Shown here: positions 1-8,663 of the stretch, one piece after another | Position numbering within the stretch: position 1 is the first letter of the stretch | Layout of the letters: every line of letters starts with the position of its first letter | Source of the DNA: an uncultured Roseateles sp. | Lineage (GTDB): Bacteria; Pseudomonadota; Gammaproteobacteria; Burkholderiales; Burkholderiaceae | Length of the DNA: 64,000 nucleotides | Direction of reading: 5' to 3' | NCBI GenBank assembly: GCA_946886855.1 | Contig: CAMPJJ010000008.1 | Location: forward strand, 1-64,000 | The notes under the pieces: generated by a model | Database searches by the model: none | What the model was told of the DNA's origin: nothing | What the model saw: the letters and a program-made list of their open reading frames with translations, nothing else | Translations under genes and position numbers: made by a program

Positions 1-57
1 GGAACTGGGGGAGCAGGGGGATGAACGGCGGGGATCCGCCTGTGAAGACGACCGACC

Positions 58-1287
58 TCAGCGGCTGGCGGCGGACGCCGCCGGTCCACCGGTCGGCTCG
101 GTGGTCGCGGCGGGGGCGCCCTGCCACCACTGCGGCGTCGGCCCCGGCTGTTCGATCGCCAGCGGCGCGCCGATCACCGGCGTCACCAGCTCCACCTTGC
201 GCAGCCGCGCCAGCGCGCTGATGCGCTCGAACGGGTCCTGCCAGCGGTGCATGGCCAGGTCGAAGGTACCGTTGTGGATGGGCAGCAGGCGCTTGCCCTT
301 CAGGTCGACGTGGGCCTGCATCGTCTGCTCCGGCTGCATGTGGACGTAGGGCCAGCGCGGGTCGTAGGCGCCCGTCTCCATCAAGGTCAGGTCGAAGGGA
401 CCGAAACGCTCGCCGATCGCCTTGAAGCCGTCGAAGTAGCCGGTGTCGCCGCTGAAGAACACGCGCAGGTCGTCGTCGATCAGCACCCACGAGGCCCACA
501 GCGTCGAGTTGCGGTCGCTCAGGCTGCGTCCGGAGAAATGCTGCGCCGGGGTCGCCGTCAGCTGCACGCCGGCGATCGACGTGCCCTGCCACCAGTCGAA
601 CTGCTGCACCTTCGCCGCAGGGACGCCCCAGTCGATCAGGCGCTGCCCCACGCCCAGCGGCGTCACGAAGTGACGCACCTTGGGCGCCAGCGCCAGCACG
701 GTGTCGTGGTCGAGGTGGTCATAGTGGTCGTGCGACAGGATCACGGCCTCGATCTCCGGCAACTCGTCGAGGGCGATGGGCGGCGCATGGAAACGCTTCG
801 GACCCATGAACGAGAACGGCGACGCGCGTTCCGAGAAGACCGGATCCGTCAGCCAGAAGCGGCCGCGCAGCTTGAGCAGCACCGTCGAGTGCCCGAGGCG
901 GAACAGCGTCCGGTCCGGCGCTGCCAGCAGCTGATCCCGGGTCAGCGCCCTCACCTCGATGGGGCTGTCCGGCGTGGTGCCGGCGGGCTTGTGGAACGCG
1001 AAGTCCCACATGATGCCCATCGTCTTCCAGAAGCCCTGGTCGGGCTCCACGGCCGGGTTGTGGAACTTGCCTTTCGCCCATTGAGGCGACTGTTCCAGCG
1101 ACGGCTGGCTGCCCTCTGGCGCTGGCGCAGTGGCGCCGCTGGCAGGCACCACGGCGGGGGAGGACATCACGCGGGAAGCGGTCATGGCAAGGGCTCCAAC
1201 AATCAGGACGGCGGCGACGCCGCTCAGGGCGGTGAGCGACAGCGGCAACAGTGAGCGGGTGATGGAAGGTCGGGAGGAATGGCTCAT
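58..1287 (-). CDS. Metallo-beta-lactamase-fold hydrolase, membrane-anchored (NAPE-PLD/RomA-like)
   Basis: 409 residues. An N-terminal hydrophobic segment (about residues 11-36) acts as a membrane anchor or uncleaved signal, followed by a Ala/Pro-rich linker. The metal-binding motif SHDHYDHLDHD sits at about 185-195, and later metal-ligand regions appear as SGDTGYFDGF and LPIHNGTFDLAMH. The GHSTVLL and LTDPVFSERASP segments are typical of the branch containing N-acyl-phosphatidylethanolamine phospholipase D and RomA/UlaG-like hydrolases. The substrate is unknown; lipid or phosphodiester hydrolysis in the periplasm is an inference. It is divergent from a TetR gene with a palindrome between them, so control by that regulator is likely. 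ATG start. Confidence 0.85.
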   Translation of the reverse strand: MSHSSRPSITRSLLPLSLTALSGVAAVLIVGALAMTASRVMSSPAVVPASGATAPAPEGSQPSLEQSPQWAKGKFHNPAVEPDQGFWKTMGIMWDFAFHKPAGTTPDSPIEVRALTRDQLLAAPDRTLFRLGHSTVLLKLRGRFWLTDPVFSERASPFSFMGPKRFHAPPIALDELPEIEAVILSHDHYDHLDHDTVLALAPKVRHFVTPLGVGQRLIDWGVPAAKVQQFDWWQGTSIAGVQLTATPAQHFSGRSLSDRNSTLWASWVLIDDDLRVFFSGDTGYFDGFKAIGERFGPFDLTLMETGAYDPRWPYVHMQPEQTMQAHVDLKGKRLLPIHNGTFDLAMHRWQDPFERISALARLRKVELVTPVIGAPLAIEQPGPTPQWWQGAPAATTEPTGGPAASAASR

Positions 1288-1298
1288 CTGAAACTTGC

Positions 1299-1313
1299 AC
1301 TACACAGTGTAGT
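1299..1313. promoter_or_regulatory. Palindromic operator between MBL-fold hydrolase and TetR gene
   Basis: Perfect inverted repeat ACTACAC-A-GTGTAGT (7-bp arms, 1-bp centre), 12 bp upstream of the hydrolase ATG and 61 bp upstream of the TetR ATG. Divergent TetR/target pairs usually bind such a site and repress both genes. A partial half-site (GGTGTAAG) lies near 1358-1365. Assignment to this TetR protein is inference. Confidence 0.6.
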
Positions 1314-1373
1314 TTTGCGGCAGTCTAGACGCTGGGATCTGAAAAGTAAACTCCCCGGTGTAAGATTGATGCC

Positions 1374-2054
1374 ATGACTTCCGACGCCCTCCCCCCGATC
1401 GCGCCGATGCCTGAGGACCTCGCCGGGTTCGGCGACGCCGAGCGCGTGCGGCTCACCGACCGCAAGCGGCAGGCGATCGTCGACGCGGCCATCGCGGAGT
1501 TCCGCGAGCACGGGTTCGAGGTCGCGAACATGGACCGCATCGCCGGTCGGGCGCAGGTGTCCAAGCGCACCGTCTACAACCATTTCAGCGGCAAGGACGC
1601 GCTGTTCGACGCGATCCTGGAGCGCCTGTGGGTGGCGACCGAGGCGAAGCTGAAGCTGACCTACCGGGCCGACCGACCGTTGCGCGAGCAATTGCTGACG
1701 CTGGTGGAGCAGAAGCTCGCGATGAGCGACGACCCGCAGTTCCTGGACCTGGCGCGGGTGCTGATCGCCGAGGCGATCCACGCGCCGCAGCGGGCGCGGG
1801 AGATGTTGTGCCGGCTCGGCGGCCGCGAGGAGGCGCTCACCGTGTGGATCCGCGCGGCGATGGCGGACGGGCGGCTGAAGGAAGGCGATCCGGCCTTCGC
1901 CGCGGCCCAGTTGCAGGCGCTGGTCAAGGGCTTCGCGTTCTGGCCGCAGATCACGATGGGTCAGCCGCCCTTGGACACGACGCAGCAGCGGCAGGTGGCC
2001 GATTCGGCGACCGACATGTTCCTGCGCTTCCACGCGGTCGACCCGGCGCGCTGA
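1374..2054 (+). CDS. TetR/AcrR family transcriptional regulator
   Basis: 226 residues with an N-terminal TetR DNA-binding domain at about 31-77 (motif region VSKRTVYNHFSGKDALFDAI) and a C-terminal ligand-binding region resembling the AcrR C-terminal family (LGGREEALTVWIRAAMADGRL). It is transcribed away from the metallo-beta-lactamase-fold hydrolase gene, with a perfect palindrome in the 86-bp gap. It is therefore probably an autorepressor and local repressor of that hydrolase. The ligand cannot be told from the sequence. The gene ends about 50 bp before an inverted repeat shared with the convergent chemoreceptor gene. Confidence 0.88.
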   Translation: MTSDALPPIAPMPEDLAGFGDAERVRLTDRKRQAIVDAAIAEFREHGFEVANMDRIAGRAQVSKRTVYNHFSGKDALFDAILERLWVATEAKLKLTYRADRPLREQLLTLVEQKLAMSDDPQFLDLARVLIAEAIHAPQRAREMLCRLGGREEALTVWIRAAMADGRLKEGDPAFAAAQLQALVKGFAFWPQITMGQPPLDTTQQRQVADSATDMFLRFHAVDPAR

Positions 2055-2105
2055 GCGTCGCGCCCGGCATCGCCGTCCTGCACCGGCCGCCGGCCCTCAC
2101 CCCTT

Positions 2106-2129
2106 CCCTCTTCCGCAAGCGGGAGAGGG
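2106..2129. terminator. Hairpin between convergent genes
   Basis: Inverted repeat CCCTCTTCCGC / GCGGGAGAGGG around a very short centre, with one G-T wobble, lying between the converging TetR and chemoreceptor genes. The + strand continues into an A/G-rich stretch, not a T-run, so termination efficiency is uncertain. It may instead be a dispersed intergenic palindrome. Confidence 0.4.
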
Positions 2130-2146
2130 AGCAAGAAGGGAGCGCG

Positions 2147-3973
2147 TCAGAACCTCGTCGGGGAGGCTCCGGACGAGCCGCTGAGGCGGAAGGTGCCGAC
2201 CACGTCGGCAAGCTTCTGCGCCTGGTCCTTGAGGCTCTCCGCGGCGGCCGCCGATTCCTCGACCAGCGACGCGTTCTGCTGCGTCACCTGATCCAGCTGC
2301 GCCACCGCGACGTTCACCTGGCCGATGCCGTGGCTCTGCTCCTGCGCGGTGTGGCTGATCTCCCCGATCATCTGCGCCACGCGCTGCACGCTGCCGACCA
2401 CCTCGTCCATCGTCTGGCCGGCGTTCGAGACCTGGCGGGCGCCGGTGTCGACGCGCTCGACGCTGGCCGTGATCAGCGACTTGATCTCCCTGGCCGCGCC
2501 GGCCGAGCGCTGCGCCAGCGCCCGCACCTCGCTCGCCACGACCGCGAAACCGCGGCCCTGCTCGCCGGCGCGGGCGGCTTCCACCGCCGCGTTCAACGCC
2601 AGGATGTTGGTCTGGAACGCGATGCCGTCGATCGTGCCGATGATGTCGCCGATCTGCCGCGAGCTCGTGCTGATCTCCTGCATCGTCGCGACCACCTGCC
2701 CCATCGCTTCCCCGCCCTGCCGCGCGACGCGGCTGGCGGTGTCGGCCAGTTGCCGCGCCTGTTCGGCGTTCGCGGCGCTGTGGGCCACGGTGCTGGTGAG
2801 CTCCTCCATCGAACTGGCGGTCTCCTGCAGGTTGCTGGCCGTCTCCTCGGTGCGCTGGCTCAGGTCATGGTTGCCGGCGGCGATCTGGCGCGACGCGACC
2901 GCGATCGACTGGCTGGTCTCGCGCACCTGCAGCATCACCTGCTCGATCTTGTGCACGAACTGGTTGAAGCCGCGCGAGATGTCCGCGAGCTCGTCCTCGC
3001 CGCGCACCTGCAGGCGCTGGCTGAGGTCGCCCTCGCCGGCGCCGATGTCGTTCATCGCCCGCTTGATGCCGGCCAGGCCCTTCAGCAGCGCGCCCACGGC
3101 GGCCGCGGCGACCAGCGCCGCCACGACCGTCACCACCAGCATCGTCAGACCCGCGTTGCGCAGCACGTCGGTCAGCGCGGCCAGGGCCTCGTTGCGCTCG
3201 GCGGCGGCCACCAGCACCCAGTCGGTGCCCGGCACGTCCACGGCCTTCAGGAAGAAGCGGCCGGCGCCGACCTCGGCGAGCGTCGGCTCGTCGCCGTGCG
3301 CGGTCGCCAGCAACGCGCCGTCGAGCGCGGCGGACAGGTCCTTCACCGGCTTGAGCGTCAGCGCCGCGTCCGGGTGGGCGATCACGGTGCCCTGTTTGTC
3401 CAGCAGCATCGCGAAGCCGCTCGCCGTCGGCTTGATCGACTTCATGGTCGCGACGATGTCGTCCAGCGCCACGTCGGTGCCGACCACGGCCTTGAGCTCG
3501 CCGCCCGCGCGCACCGCGCTGGCGAAGGTCACGACCAGCTTCTTGCTCGACGCCGCCACGTAGGGCGCGGTGATCACCGGCTGGTCCGTGCCGGACGCCA
3601 GCTTGTACCAGCCGCGACCGGTCGGGTCGTAGTCCGCGGGGCGCTGGCGGTCGGGGATGGAGATCATCCGCTTGTCCGCGCCGCCGACGTAGGCCAGGTC
3701 CAGCCGGCCCGACTGCAACGCCTGCGTCAGCACGGCGCGCGGGTCCTCGAGCTGCGCGGCCGGCGCCATCGCGGCGACCACGTCCTTCTGCGTCTTCACC
3801 CAGGCGGCGACGCCCGCGGCATTGGCGGTGGCCAGATCGGTCAGTTGCGCCTGCACCTGGCGGCGCGCGTGATCGCGCACGGCCCAATAGCTGGCGAAGG
3901 TGGCGAGCGCGACGGCGGCCACCACGATGAGGATGCTGATCGCGATCAGGCGCGACTTGATGGTGTTCAACAC
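2147..3973 (-). CDS. Methyl-accepting chemotaxis protein with periplasmic Cache domain
   Basis: About 608 residues. TM1 lies at about 11-28 and TM2 at about 276-297, enclosing a periplasmic Cache-type sensor domain ([12 protein letters not shown] near 114-125, [10 protein letters not shown] near 164). A HAMP domain follows (about 298-350), then a long signalling coiled coil whose conserved tip [20 protein letters not shown] lies at about 448-467. The domain order is that of a classical chemoreceptor for a small extracellular ligand, often an amino or organic acid in this family. The start is taken as GTG (VLNTIKSRL) with AGGA upstream; the reading frame stays open further upstream, but there the protein has no recognisable membrane start. 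No che genes adjoin it. Confidence 0.9.
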   Translation of the reverse strand: MLNTIKSRLIAISILIVVAAVALATFASYWAVRDHARRQVQAQLTDLATANAAGVAAWVKTQKDVVAAMAPAAQLEDPRAVLTQALQSGRLDLAYVGGADKRMISIPDRQRPADYDPTGRGWYKLASGTDQPVITAPYVAASSKKLVVTFASAVRAGGELKAVVGTDVALDDIVATMKSIKPTASGFAMLLDKQGTVIAHPDAALTLKPVKDLSAALDGALLATAHGDEPTLAEVGAGRFFLKAVDVPGTDWVLVAAAERNEALAALTDVLRNAGLTMLVVTVVAALVAAAAVGALLKGLAGIKRAMNDIGAGEGDLSQRLQVRGEDELADISRGFNQFVHKIEQVMLQVRETSQSIAVASRQIAAGNHDLSQRTEETASNLQETASSMEELTSTVAHSAANAEQARQLADTASRVARQGGEAMGQVVATMQEISTSSRQIGDIIGTIDGIAFQTNILALNAAVEAARAGEQGRGFAVVASEVRALAQRSAGAAREIKSLITASVERVDTGARQVSNAGQTMDEVVGSVQRVAQMIGEISHTAQEQSHGIGQVNVAVAQLDQVTQQNASLVEESAAAAESLKDQAQKLADVVGTFRLSGSSGASPTRF

Positions 3974-4049
3974 GGCGGAGTCCTGGGGGGAGGAGGCCGA
4001 AATTGTGCGGGTGGCGCCACCGGAAACCAAGGGTTTCCACTAATAAGAA

Positions 4050-4082
4050 GGCCGAGGCGTGACGGTGGTCACGGCCTCGGCC
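4050..4082 (-). terminator. Rho-independent terminator of the carbonic anhydrase gene
   Basis: Stem GGCCGAGGC-GTGAC / GTCAC-G-GCCTCGGCC with a short loop. Read on the minus strand it is followed by TTCTTATTAG. It lies between the carbonic anhydrase stop (4149) and the chemoreceptor start (3973), so it probably separates the two minus-strand transcripts. Confidence 0.7.
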
Positions 4083-4148
4083 CAAGCGGAAACAGCACTT
4101 CCGCGGCTCAATCGGTCAGGGGTCGGCGGGCGCGGGGCCCTGCCGGGT

Positions 4149-5126
4149 TCAGTTCGATTCCTTGATGAGGCGGCCCGACTGCGCCTGCAGCGGGCGGGCG
4201 TTCATCGGGTACAGGTGCGAGAACACCGAGATCTGCTGCGACGAGACCTGCACCGGCTGGCGCAGCACCAGCCACAGCACGCCTTCGGTGCAGGGCGGCG
4301 TGGTCATCGACCCCATGTACGAGAAGTAGGCCTGGTCCCGGGGCAGCAGCTGCGTGAGGTCGATCGGCACGGGCGCCGCGTAGGTGTCGCCGCGTTCGAG
4401 CGGCAGGTAGTTCCAGACGGTCTGGATCAGCGTCTGGTCCTGGCCGCGCTCCAGCAGCACCGCCACCGTGGCCTGGCGGCCGTCGGCATCCTTGTGGACC
4501 AGGTGCGCCACCATGTCGTACTGCCGGCCGTTGATGCGCTCTTCGCTCGGACGGTGGAAGTGGAATTGCTGCAGCTCGTAGCGGCGACCCATGATCGTCA
4601 GGGCGTTGCCCGGCGCCACGTTCACCTGGATCGTGTGACCGTTGTCGACCACCGAGAAGCTGCTGGGCTTGTAGTCGAACTGGAGGCGCTCCTGGTCGAC
4701 CTTGATGGTGTCGCGCAGGTCGATCGGGCTCTGGCGGGTGCCGATCGCGCATTGGCGGAACTCGGGCTGCAGCTGGCCCCATTTGTCCGGCGCGCCCTCG
4801 CCCGTGTAGGACCACGGCGTCGACGGCTTCGCCGCGGAGGCCGCCGCCGCGGGCTTGGCCGCACGGCGGGCGCGCAGGTCGACCGGGTTGCTGGTCTTGA
4901 CGTCCGCCGCACCTGGCGTCCCCGCGGGCTTGGTGCTGAGCTTGAGCGCCGCGGCGTCCTCCTTCAGACGGTCCGCCAGGCGATCGCGCAACTGCTCGCC
5001 GGACGCCTCCCCTTTCGGCGCGGGCGCGGGCGCAGCCGGCTCGGCCGCCCGCGGCGTAGCGGGCAGCAGCAGGAACAGGCAGAGGGCCGCCGGCAGCAGG
5101 GCACCGGTTGCGGGACGGTCGGACAT
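4149..5126 (-). CDS. Alpha-class carbonic anhydrase, exported
   Basis: About 325 residues from the ATG at 5126 (MSDRPATG), which has GGAG nine bases upstream. A signal peptide (about 1-28, ending near TPRAAEP) is followed by a roughly 75-residue Ala/Pro/Lys linker and the catalytic domain (about 105-320). QSPIDL (132-137) and the zinc ligands H189 and H191 (QFHFHRPSE) and H208 (VAHLVH) are present, as is the PPCTEGVLW segment. It should hydrate CO2 in the periplasm. The residue matching Glu117 of human CA II appears to be Val here (MVAHLVH rather than MEAHFVH), which may weaken zinc-water tuning. Single gene with its own terminator. Confidence 0.92.
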   Translation of the reverse strand: MSDRPATGALLPAALCLFLLLPATPRAAEPAAPAPAPKGEASGEQLRDRLADRLKEDAAALKLSTKPAGTPGAADVKTSNPVDLRARRAAKPAAAASAAKPSTPWSYTGEGAPDKWGQLQPEFRQCAIGTRQSPIDLRDTIKVDQERLQFDYKPSSFSVVDNGHTIQVNVAPGNALTIMGRRYELQQFHFHRPSEERINGRQYDMVAHLVHKDADGRQATVAVLLERGQDQTLIQTVWNYLPLERGDTYAAPVPIDLTQLLPRDQAYFSYMGSMTTPPCTEGVLWLVLRQPVQVSSQQISVFSHLYPMNARPLQAQSGRLIKESN

Positions 5127-5241
5127 GACAGGAGGCTCCGGGGACGACAGAAGGTTCACCCTTCTATTTCGGAGCGTGCCCGCGCATCTTGAGGGTCCGC
5201 GAGCGTGGCCGGGGGGCAAGGAGCGGCCAGGCGCTCCGATG

Positions 5242-6468
5242 TCACGCCGCGGGCGTCGGGGGCGCGGACACCTCGCGCTTGACCCAGGTCCAGGCGACCA
5301 GGCCGATGCACATCATGGCGGCGGAGGTCACCGCCAGCGCCAGCATCGAATGCATGACCAGCGGCACCAGCACGCCGGCGACCAGGCCGTTGGCCGCGCT
5401 GCCGATGCAGGCCTGCAGCGAGGACGCCATGCCGCGGCGCTCGGGCGCCTGGTCCAGCACCAGCAGCGTCACCACCGGCACCATCAGCGCCCAGCCGAAG
5501 GCGAAGCTGCTGATCAGCGGGAAGGCCCAGAAGGCGCTGTGCGGCAAGGTCAGGTTGCAGACGACGTTGGCGATGGAGGTCAAGCCCATGATCAGGAAAC
5601 CGCGCCGGATCTGCTTGCGCGGCGCGATCCTGCCCGCCAGCCGGCCGCTGAGCCAGGCGCCGCCCATGATCCCGCCGATGCTGAACAGGAAGAAGATGAA
5701 GAACTGCGTCGGCGCCAGGCCCAGGTGCTCGCCCAGGAAGACCGGCGCGGCCAGCACGTACAGGAACATGCCGTTGAACGGGATGCCGCTGGCCAGCGCC
5801 AGCAGCAGGAAACGCCGGCTGCCGACGAGCGAGCGGTAGCCCCGCATCAGCGAGCCGACGTGGAAGGGCTGGCGGTGGTCGCGGTGCAGGGTCTCGGGCA
5901 TCAGGCGCCAGGTGACGCCGAACAGCAGCGCGCCGATGAAGACCAGGAACCAGAAGATGGCGTGCCAGTCGGCGTGCACGTAGAGGAAGCCGCCGATCAT
6001 GGGCGCGATCGCCGGCGCCAGGCCGAAGAAGATCGTCACCTGCGACATCACCCGCTGCGCCTCCGACGGCGGGAACATGTCGCGGATGATGGCGCGCGAG
6101 ACCACGACGCCCGCCCCCGCCGACAACCCCTGCACCGTGCGCCAGAACACCAGCTGGCCGATGCTGCCGGCCAGCGCGCAGCCCATCGAGGACAGGGCGA
6201 AGACGGCCATGCCCCACAGCACGACCGGGCGGCGGCCGAAGCTGTCCGACAGCGCGCCGTGGAACAGGTTCATGACCGCGAAGCCGAGCAGGTAGCCCGA
6301 CAGCGTCTGCTGCATCTCGATCGGCGTTGCATCCAGCGCCTGGGCGATGCCGGCGAAGGCCGGGATGTAGGTGTCGATCGAGAACGGTCCCACCGTGGCC
6401 AGCGCGGCCAGCAGGATGGCGAGGGCCCAGCGCGGGGCGCGCCACAGTTGGCTGGCTTCGGGGTTCAT
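5242..6468 (-). CDS. Bcr/CflA-type MFS drug efflux transporter
   Basis: 408 residues and about 12 predicted membrane segments. The N-terminal GPFSIDTYIPAF and the loop 2-3 motif GALSDSFGRRPV (about 73-84) are the hallmarks of the Bcr/CflA (12-TMS DHA1) subfamily of drug:proton antiporters, which includes bicyclomycin and chloramphenicol exporters. The length matches the family. It stands alone between the carbonic anhydrase gene and a divergent oxidoreductase; a weak hairpin (5220-5237, GGAGCG/CGCTCC) lies just after its stop. The substrate cannot be inferred. Confidence 0.88.
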   Translation of the reverse strand: MNPEASQLWRAPRWALAILLAALATVGPFSIDTYIPAFAGIAQALDATPIEMQQTLSGYLLGFAVMNLFHGALSDSFGRRPVVLWGMAVFALSSMGCALAGSIGQLVFWRTVQGLSAGAGVVVSRAIIRDMFPPSEAQRVMSQVTIFFGLAPAIAPMIGGFLYVHADWHAIFWFLVFIGALLFGVTWRLMPETLHRDHRQPFHVGSLMRGYRSLVGSRRFLLLALASGIPFNGMFLYVLAAPVFLGEHLGLAPTQFFIFFLFSIGGIMGGAWLSGRLAGRIAPRKQIRRGFLIMGLTSIANVVCNLTLPHSAFWAFPLISSFAFGWALMVPVVTLLVLDQAPERRGMASSLQACIGSAANGLVAGVLVPLVMHSMLALAVTSAAMMCIGLVAWTWVKREVSAPPTPAA

Positions 6469-6612
6469 GCGTGGGTGCGTTGCGAGCGTGCGGACGGGGA
6501 AGCCGCCGACGATAACGCCGCCAGGCAGCGGGAGCGGCCGTCATGCCGGCCGGGAACGCCGCTTGCGGGAGAAGCGTGCGCGGGCCGCCCGGCCAAGCCG
6601 GACGGCGGTCGC

Positions 6613-6636
6613 CAGTGTAGCGGGACCCCTACACTG
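6613..6636 (+). promoter_or_regulatory. Inverted repeat overlapping a probable -10 box
   Basis: Perfect inverted repeat CAGTGTAG-N8-CTACACTG. Its right arm contains TACACT (6630-6635), a good -10 hexamer for the downstream oxidoreductase, placing transcription start near 6642 and giving a very short leader. The arms use the same GTGTAG word as the 1299-1313 palindrome, but in the opposite arrangement. Binding by a regulator is inference. Confidence 0.4.
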
Positions 6637-6665
6637 CGGGACTTTTGCGGAACTTCGGGCGGAAC

Positions 6666-7652
6666 GTGGTGCCAGGCGTATTGAGCATTGGGGTGATCGG
6701 ACTGGGAGTGATGGGTCAGCGGATGCTGGCGCGTCTGGCCGGGCACGCCCGTCTGCGGGTGACCCGCGTCTGGGACGAAAACCCCGCGGTGCTGGCGCAG
6801 GCGTTGACCCACTACCCGCTGCTGCGGGCGGCGACCAGCGCCGAGGCACTGATCCAGGAGCCCGGCCTGCACGGGCTCTACATCGCGACGCCGCCGGGAC
6901 CGCACATCGCGCTGACGGAGCAGGCCTTCGACGCCGGCCTCGTGGTGCTGTGCGAGAAGCCCCTGACCACCGACTTCGAGGCCGCGCGCGCCTGCATCGA
7001 CCGCATCGAGCGCGAGCGCCTGCGGGCGGCGGTGAACTACTCGCTGGCGTCGTCGACCGGCCTGGCGCAGCTGCAGCTGGCGTTCGGCGCGGGATCGCGG
7101 CGGCCGATGGGCGCGCTCCACGGCGTCGGCATCGAACTGCGTTTCTCCGCCTGGCCGCGGCCCTGGCAGGCGGGCGCCGGCGCCTGGCTGTCGCAGCGCG
7201 CCGAGGGCGGCTTCTCCCGCGAGGTGCTGTCGCACTTCGTCTTCGTGCTGCAGCGCGTGCTGGGGCCGGCGCAGGTCGTGCGCAGCCGCGTCGACTACCC
7301 GGACGACGGCATCGGCTCGGAACAGGCGCTGGAGGCGGAACTGGTCGCCGCCGGCGTGCCGGTGACGATCAGCGCGAGCATCGGCGGCGACCGCGCCGAC
7401 GACAACCGCATGCTGTGGCGCGCCAGCGAAGGCGAGATCGAGTTGCGCGACTGGTTCGGCGTGACGCAGCAGCGTCAGGGCGAACGCGTCCAGAGCATGG
7501 GCGACGCGGAGACCCTGCGCATGAACGGCATGACCGACCAGCTCAGCCACTGGTCGGCGATGCTGGACGGCCATTCGCACAGCCTGCCCGGTTTCGCCGA
7601 GGCGCTGGCCGTGCAGAAGACCATCGAGGCCGTGCTCGCCGGCAAGGCCTGA
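6666..7652 (+). CDS. Gfo/Idh/MocA family NAD(P)-dependent oxidoreductase
   Basis: About 328 residues from the GTG at 6666. The Rossmann nucleotide-binding motif GVIGLGVMGQRM is at about 6-17, and the family catalytic segment VLCEKPLTTDFEAA (EKP) is at about 96-109, followed by a C-terminal alpha/beta dimerisation domain. Members oxidise or reduce sugars, inositols and related polyols. The substrate is not inferable because the gene stands alone upstream of rnpB. The start is uncertain: TTG 6645, GTG 6666, GTG 6669 and TTG 6681 are all possible, and no strong Shine-Dalgarno sequence is visible. Confidence 0.82.
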   Translation: MVPGVLSIGVIGLGVMGQRMLARLAGHARLRVTRVWDENPAVLAQALTHYPLLRAATSAEALIQEPGLHGLYIATPPGPHIALTEQAFDAGLVVLCEKPLTTDFEAARACIDRIERERLRAAVNYSLASSTGLAQLQLAFGAGSRRPMGALHGVGIELRFSAWPRPWQAGAGAWLSQRAEGGFSREVLSHFVFVLQRVLGPAQVVRSRVDYPDDGIGSEQALEAELVAAGVPVTISASIGGDRADDNRMLWRASEGEIELRDWFGVTQQRQGERVQSMGDAETLRMNGMTDQLSHWSAMLDGHSHSLPGFAEALAVQKTIEAVLAGKA

Positions 7653-7680
7653 GCCGGTCCGGACCCCGTCGCCCGCGAGG

Positions 7681-7686
7681 TAAACT
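7681..7686 (+). promoter_or_regulatory. -10 box of rnpB
   Basis: TAAACT lies 8 bases before the predicted 5' end of RNase P RNA, directly after the oxidoreductase stop. I see no convincing -35 hexamer. Confidence 0.45.
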
Positions 7687-7693
7687 CGCGCCC

Positions 7694-8029
7694 GTGAAGC
7701 AAGCCAGACCGCCGCTGGTGCGATCGTGGAAACACGGCACTGGAGGAAGGTCCGGACTGCATAGAGCGGCGTAGCAGCTAACGGCTGCCCGGCGAAAGCC
7801 GAGGATCAGAGCAACAGAGACGAGTCGGGGCGGACGCAAGTCCGCCTCGGGTGAAACGGGCAATCTCTACGCGCAGCAACACCAAGTAGGCCAGCGTCGA
7901 TGCGGCTCGCAGAGCTGGCGGGTAGGTGGCACCGAGCCGGGCAGCGATGCCCGGCCCAGAGGAATGGCGGTCACGCGGCGAATCGCAAGAGGAGCCGCGC
8001 ACAGAATCCGGCCTATCGGCTTGCTTCAC
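7694..8029 (+). ncRNA. rnpB: RNase P RNA, bacterial class A
   Basis: Catalytic RNA of RNase P, which matures tRNA 5' ends. Conserved blocks are present in order: GAGGAAGGTCCGG (from 7743), CAGAGCAACAGAGACGAG (from 7807), GGGTGAAACGGG (from 7850), GAGGAATGGCGGTC (from 7960) and ACAGAATCCGGCCTAT (8001-8016). The ends are set by a perfect 12-bp P1 helix, GTGAAGCAAGCC (7694-7705) with GGCTTGCTTCAC (8018-8029), giving about 336 nt, a normal class A size. Mature ends may differ by a few bases. It lies between the oxidoreductase and GNAT genes, on the same strand. Confidence 0.97.
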
Positions 8030-8128
8030 GCTTATGACAGACCTGCAAGCGAACATTGGCTTGCAGAACTTTTCAGGGTCTTTCGCGGCTCCGGCCCGGT
8101 TGGGCACATCGGTTGCTACCGTCAGGGC

Positions 8129-8629
8129 ATGCAGATCGAACCTCTCGACCCCCACAGCCCCGCCGCGTTGTCCCTGCTGGCGCAGTCGGACGCGTACATG
8201 GCGGCCCTCTACCCCAGCGAGAGCAACCACCTCGAGGATCCGCACGCGCTGGCGCAGCCGCAGGTGCGCTTCATCGGCGTGTGGCTCGCGGAATGGCTGG
8301 CCGGCTGCGCGGCGGTCAAGGTCGTCGACGACGCCGAGGTCCCCTACGGCGAGATCAAGCGGGTGTTCGTCCAGCCACATTTCCGGGGACGCGGGATCTC
8401 CAAGATGCTGATGGAGGAACTCGAGTCCCACCTCAGGGCGCAAGGCATCGAACTGGCGCGCCTGGAGACCGGCGTGCACCAGCCGGAGGCGCTCAAGCTC
8501 TACGAGCGCTTGGGCTACGACCGCCGCGCGCCGTTCGGCAACTATGCCGAGGACCCGCTGTCCGTCTTCATGGAGAAGCGGCTGACGGCCAGCGGAGTGC
8601 CAGCGGAGAGTCAGCCGAGAGCCAGCTGA
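8129..8629 (+). CDS. GNAT family N-acetyltransferase
   Basis: 166 residues from the ATG at 8129 (MQIEPLDPHS). The open frame runs back into rnpB, but that part cannot be coding in the same transcript sense. The acetyl-CoA-binding motif A is visible as VFVQPHFRGRGISKMLM (about 79-95), followed by the motif B region with ALKLYERLGYDRRAPFG (about 122-138) typical of small-molecule or protein N-acetyltransferases. The acceptor is unknown. The last codons run into an 11-bp tandem repeat that continues past the stop, so the C-terminal tail (SGVPAESQPRAS) is repeat-encoded and probably dispensable. Confidence 0.87.
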   Translation: MQIEPLDPHSPAALSLLAQSDAYMAALYPSESNHLEDPHALAQPQVRFIGVWLAEWLAGCAAVKVVDDAEVPYGEIKRVFVQPHFRGRGISKMLMEELESHLRAQGIELARLETGVHQPEALKLYERLGYDRRAPFGNYAEDPLSVFMEKRLTASGVPAESQPRAS

Positions 8630-8653
8630 GGGCCGGCTGACGGCCAGCTGCGG
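8588..8653 (+). repeat. Degenerate 11-bp tandem repeat, six units
   Basis: Units begin at 8588, 8599, 8610, 8621, 8632 and 8643 with consensus near GCCAGCNGAGN; the first two ten-base cores are identical. The array straddles the stop codon of the GNAT gene. The unit length of 11 shifts frame each copy, so expansion would change the protein tail. Confidence 0.75.
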
Positions 8654-8663
8654 GCGACGCTGT

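Noticed and set aside
58..1287. True beta-lactamase
   Set aside because: The fold is shared, but the GHSTVLL and LTDPVF segments place it with NAPE-PLD/RomA-like hydrolases, not with metallo-beta-lactamases that confer resistance.
1628..4165. Very long open frames opposite or across real genes (for example 1628-4165 +, 39672-43121 -, 44533-47937 -, 59822-62488 -)
   Set aside because: They are Arg/His/Gln-rich shadow frames produced by high GC content, lack domains and lie antisense to genes with clear motifs.
7926..8411. Open frames over rnpB and the start of the GNAT gene
   Set aside because: The region is a well-conserved RNase P RNA, and the extended N-terminus of the GNAT frame would translate that RNA.
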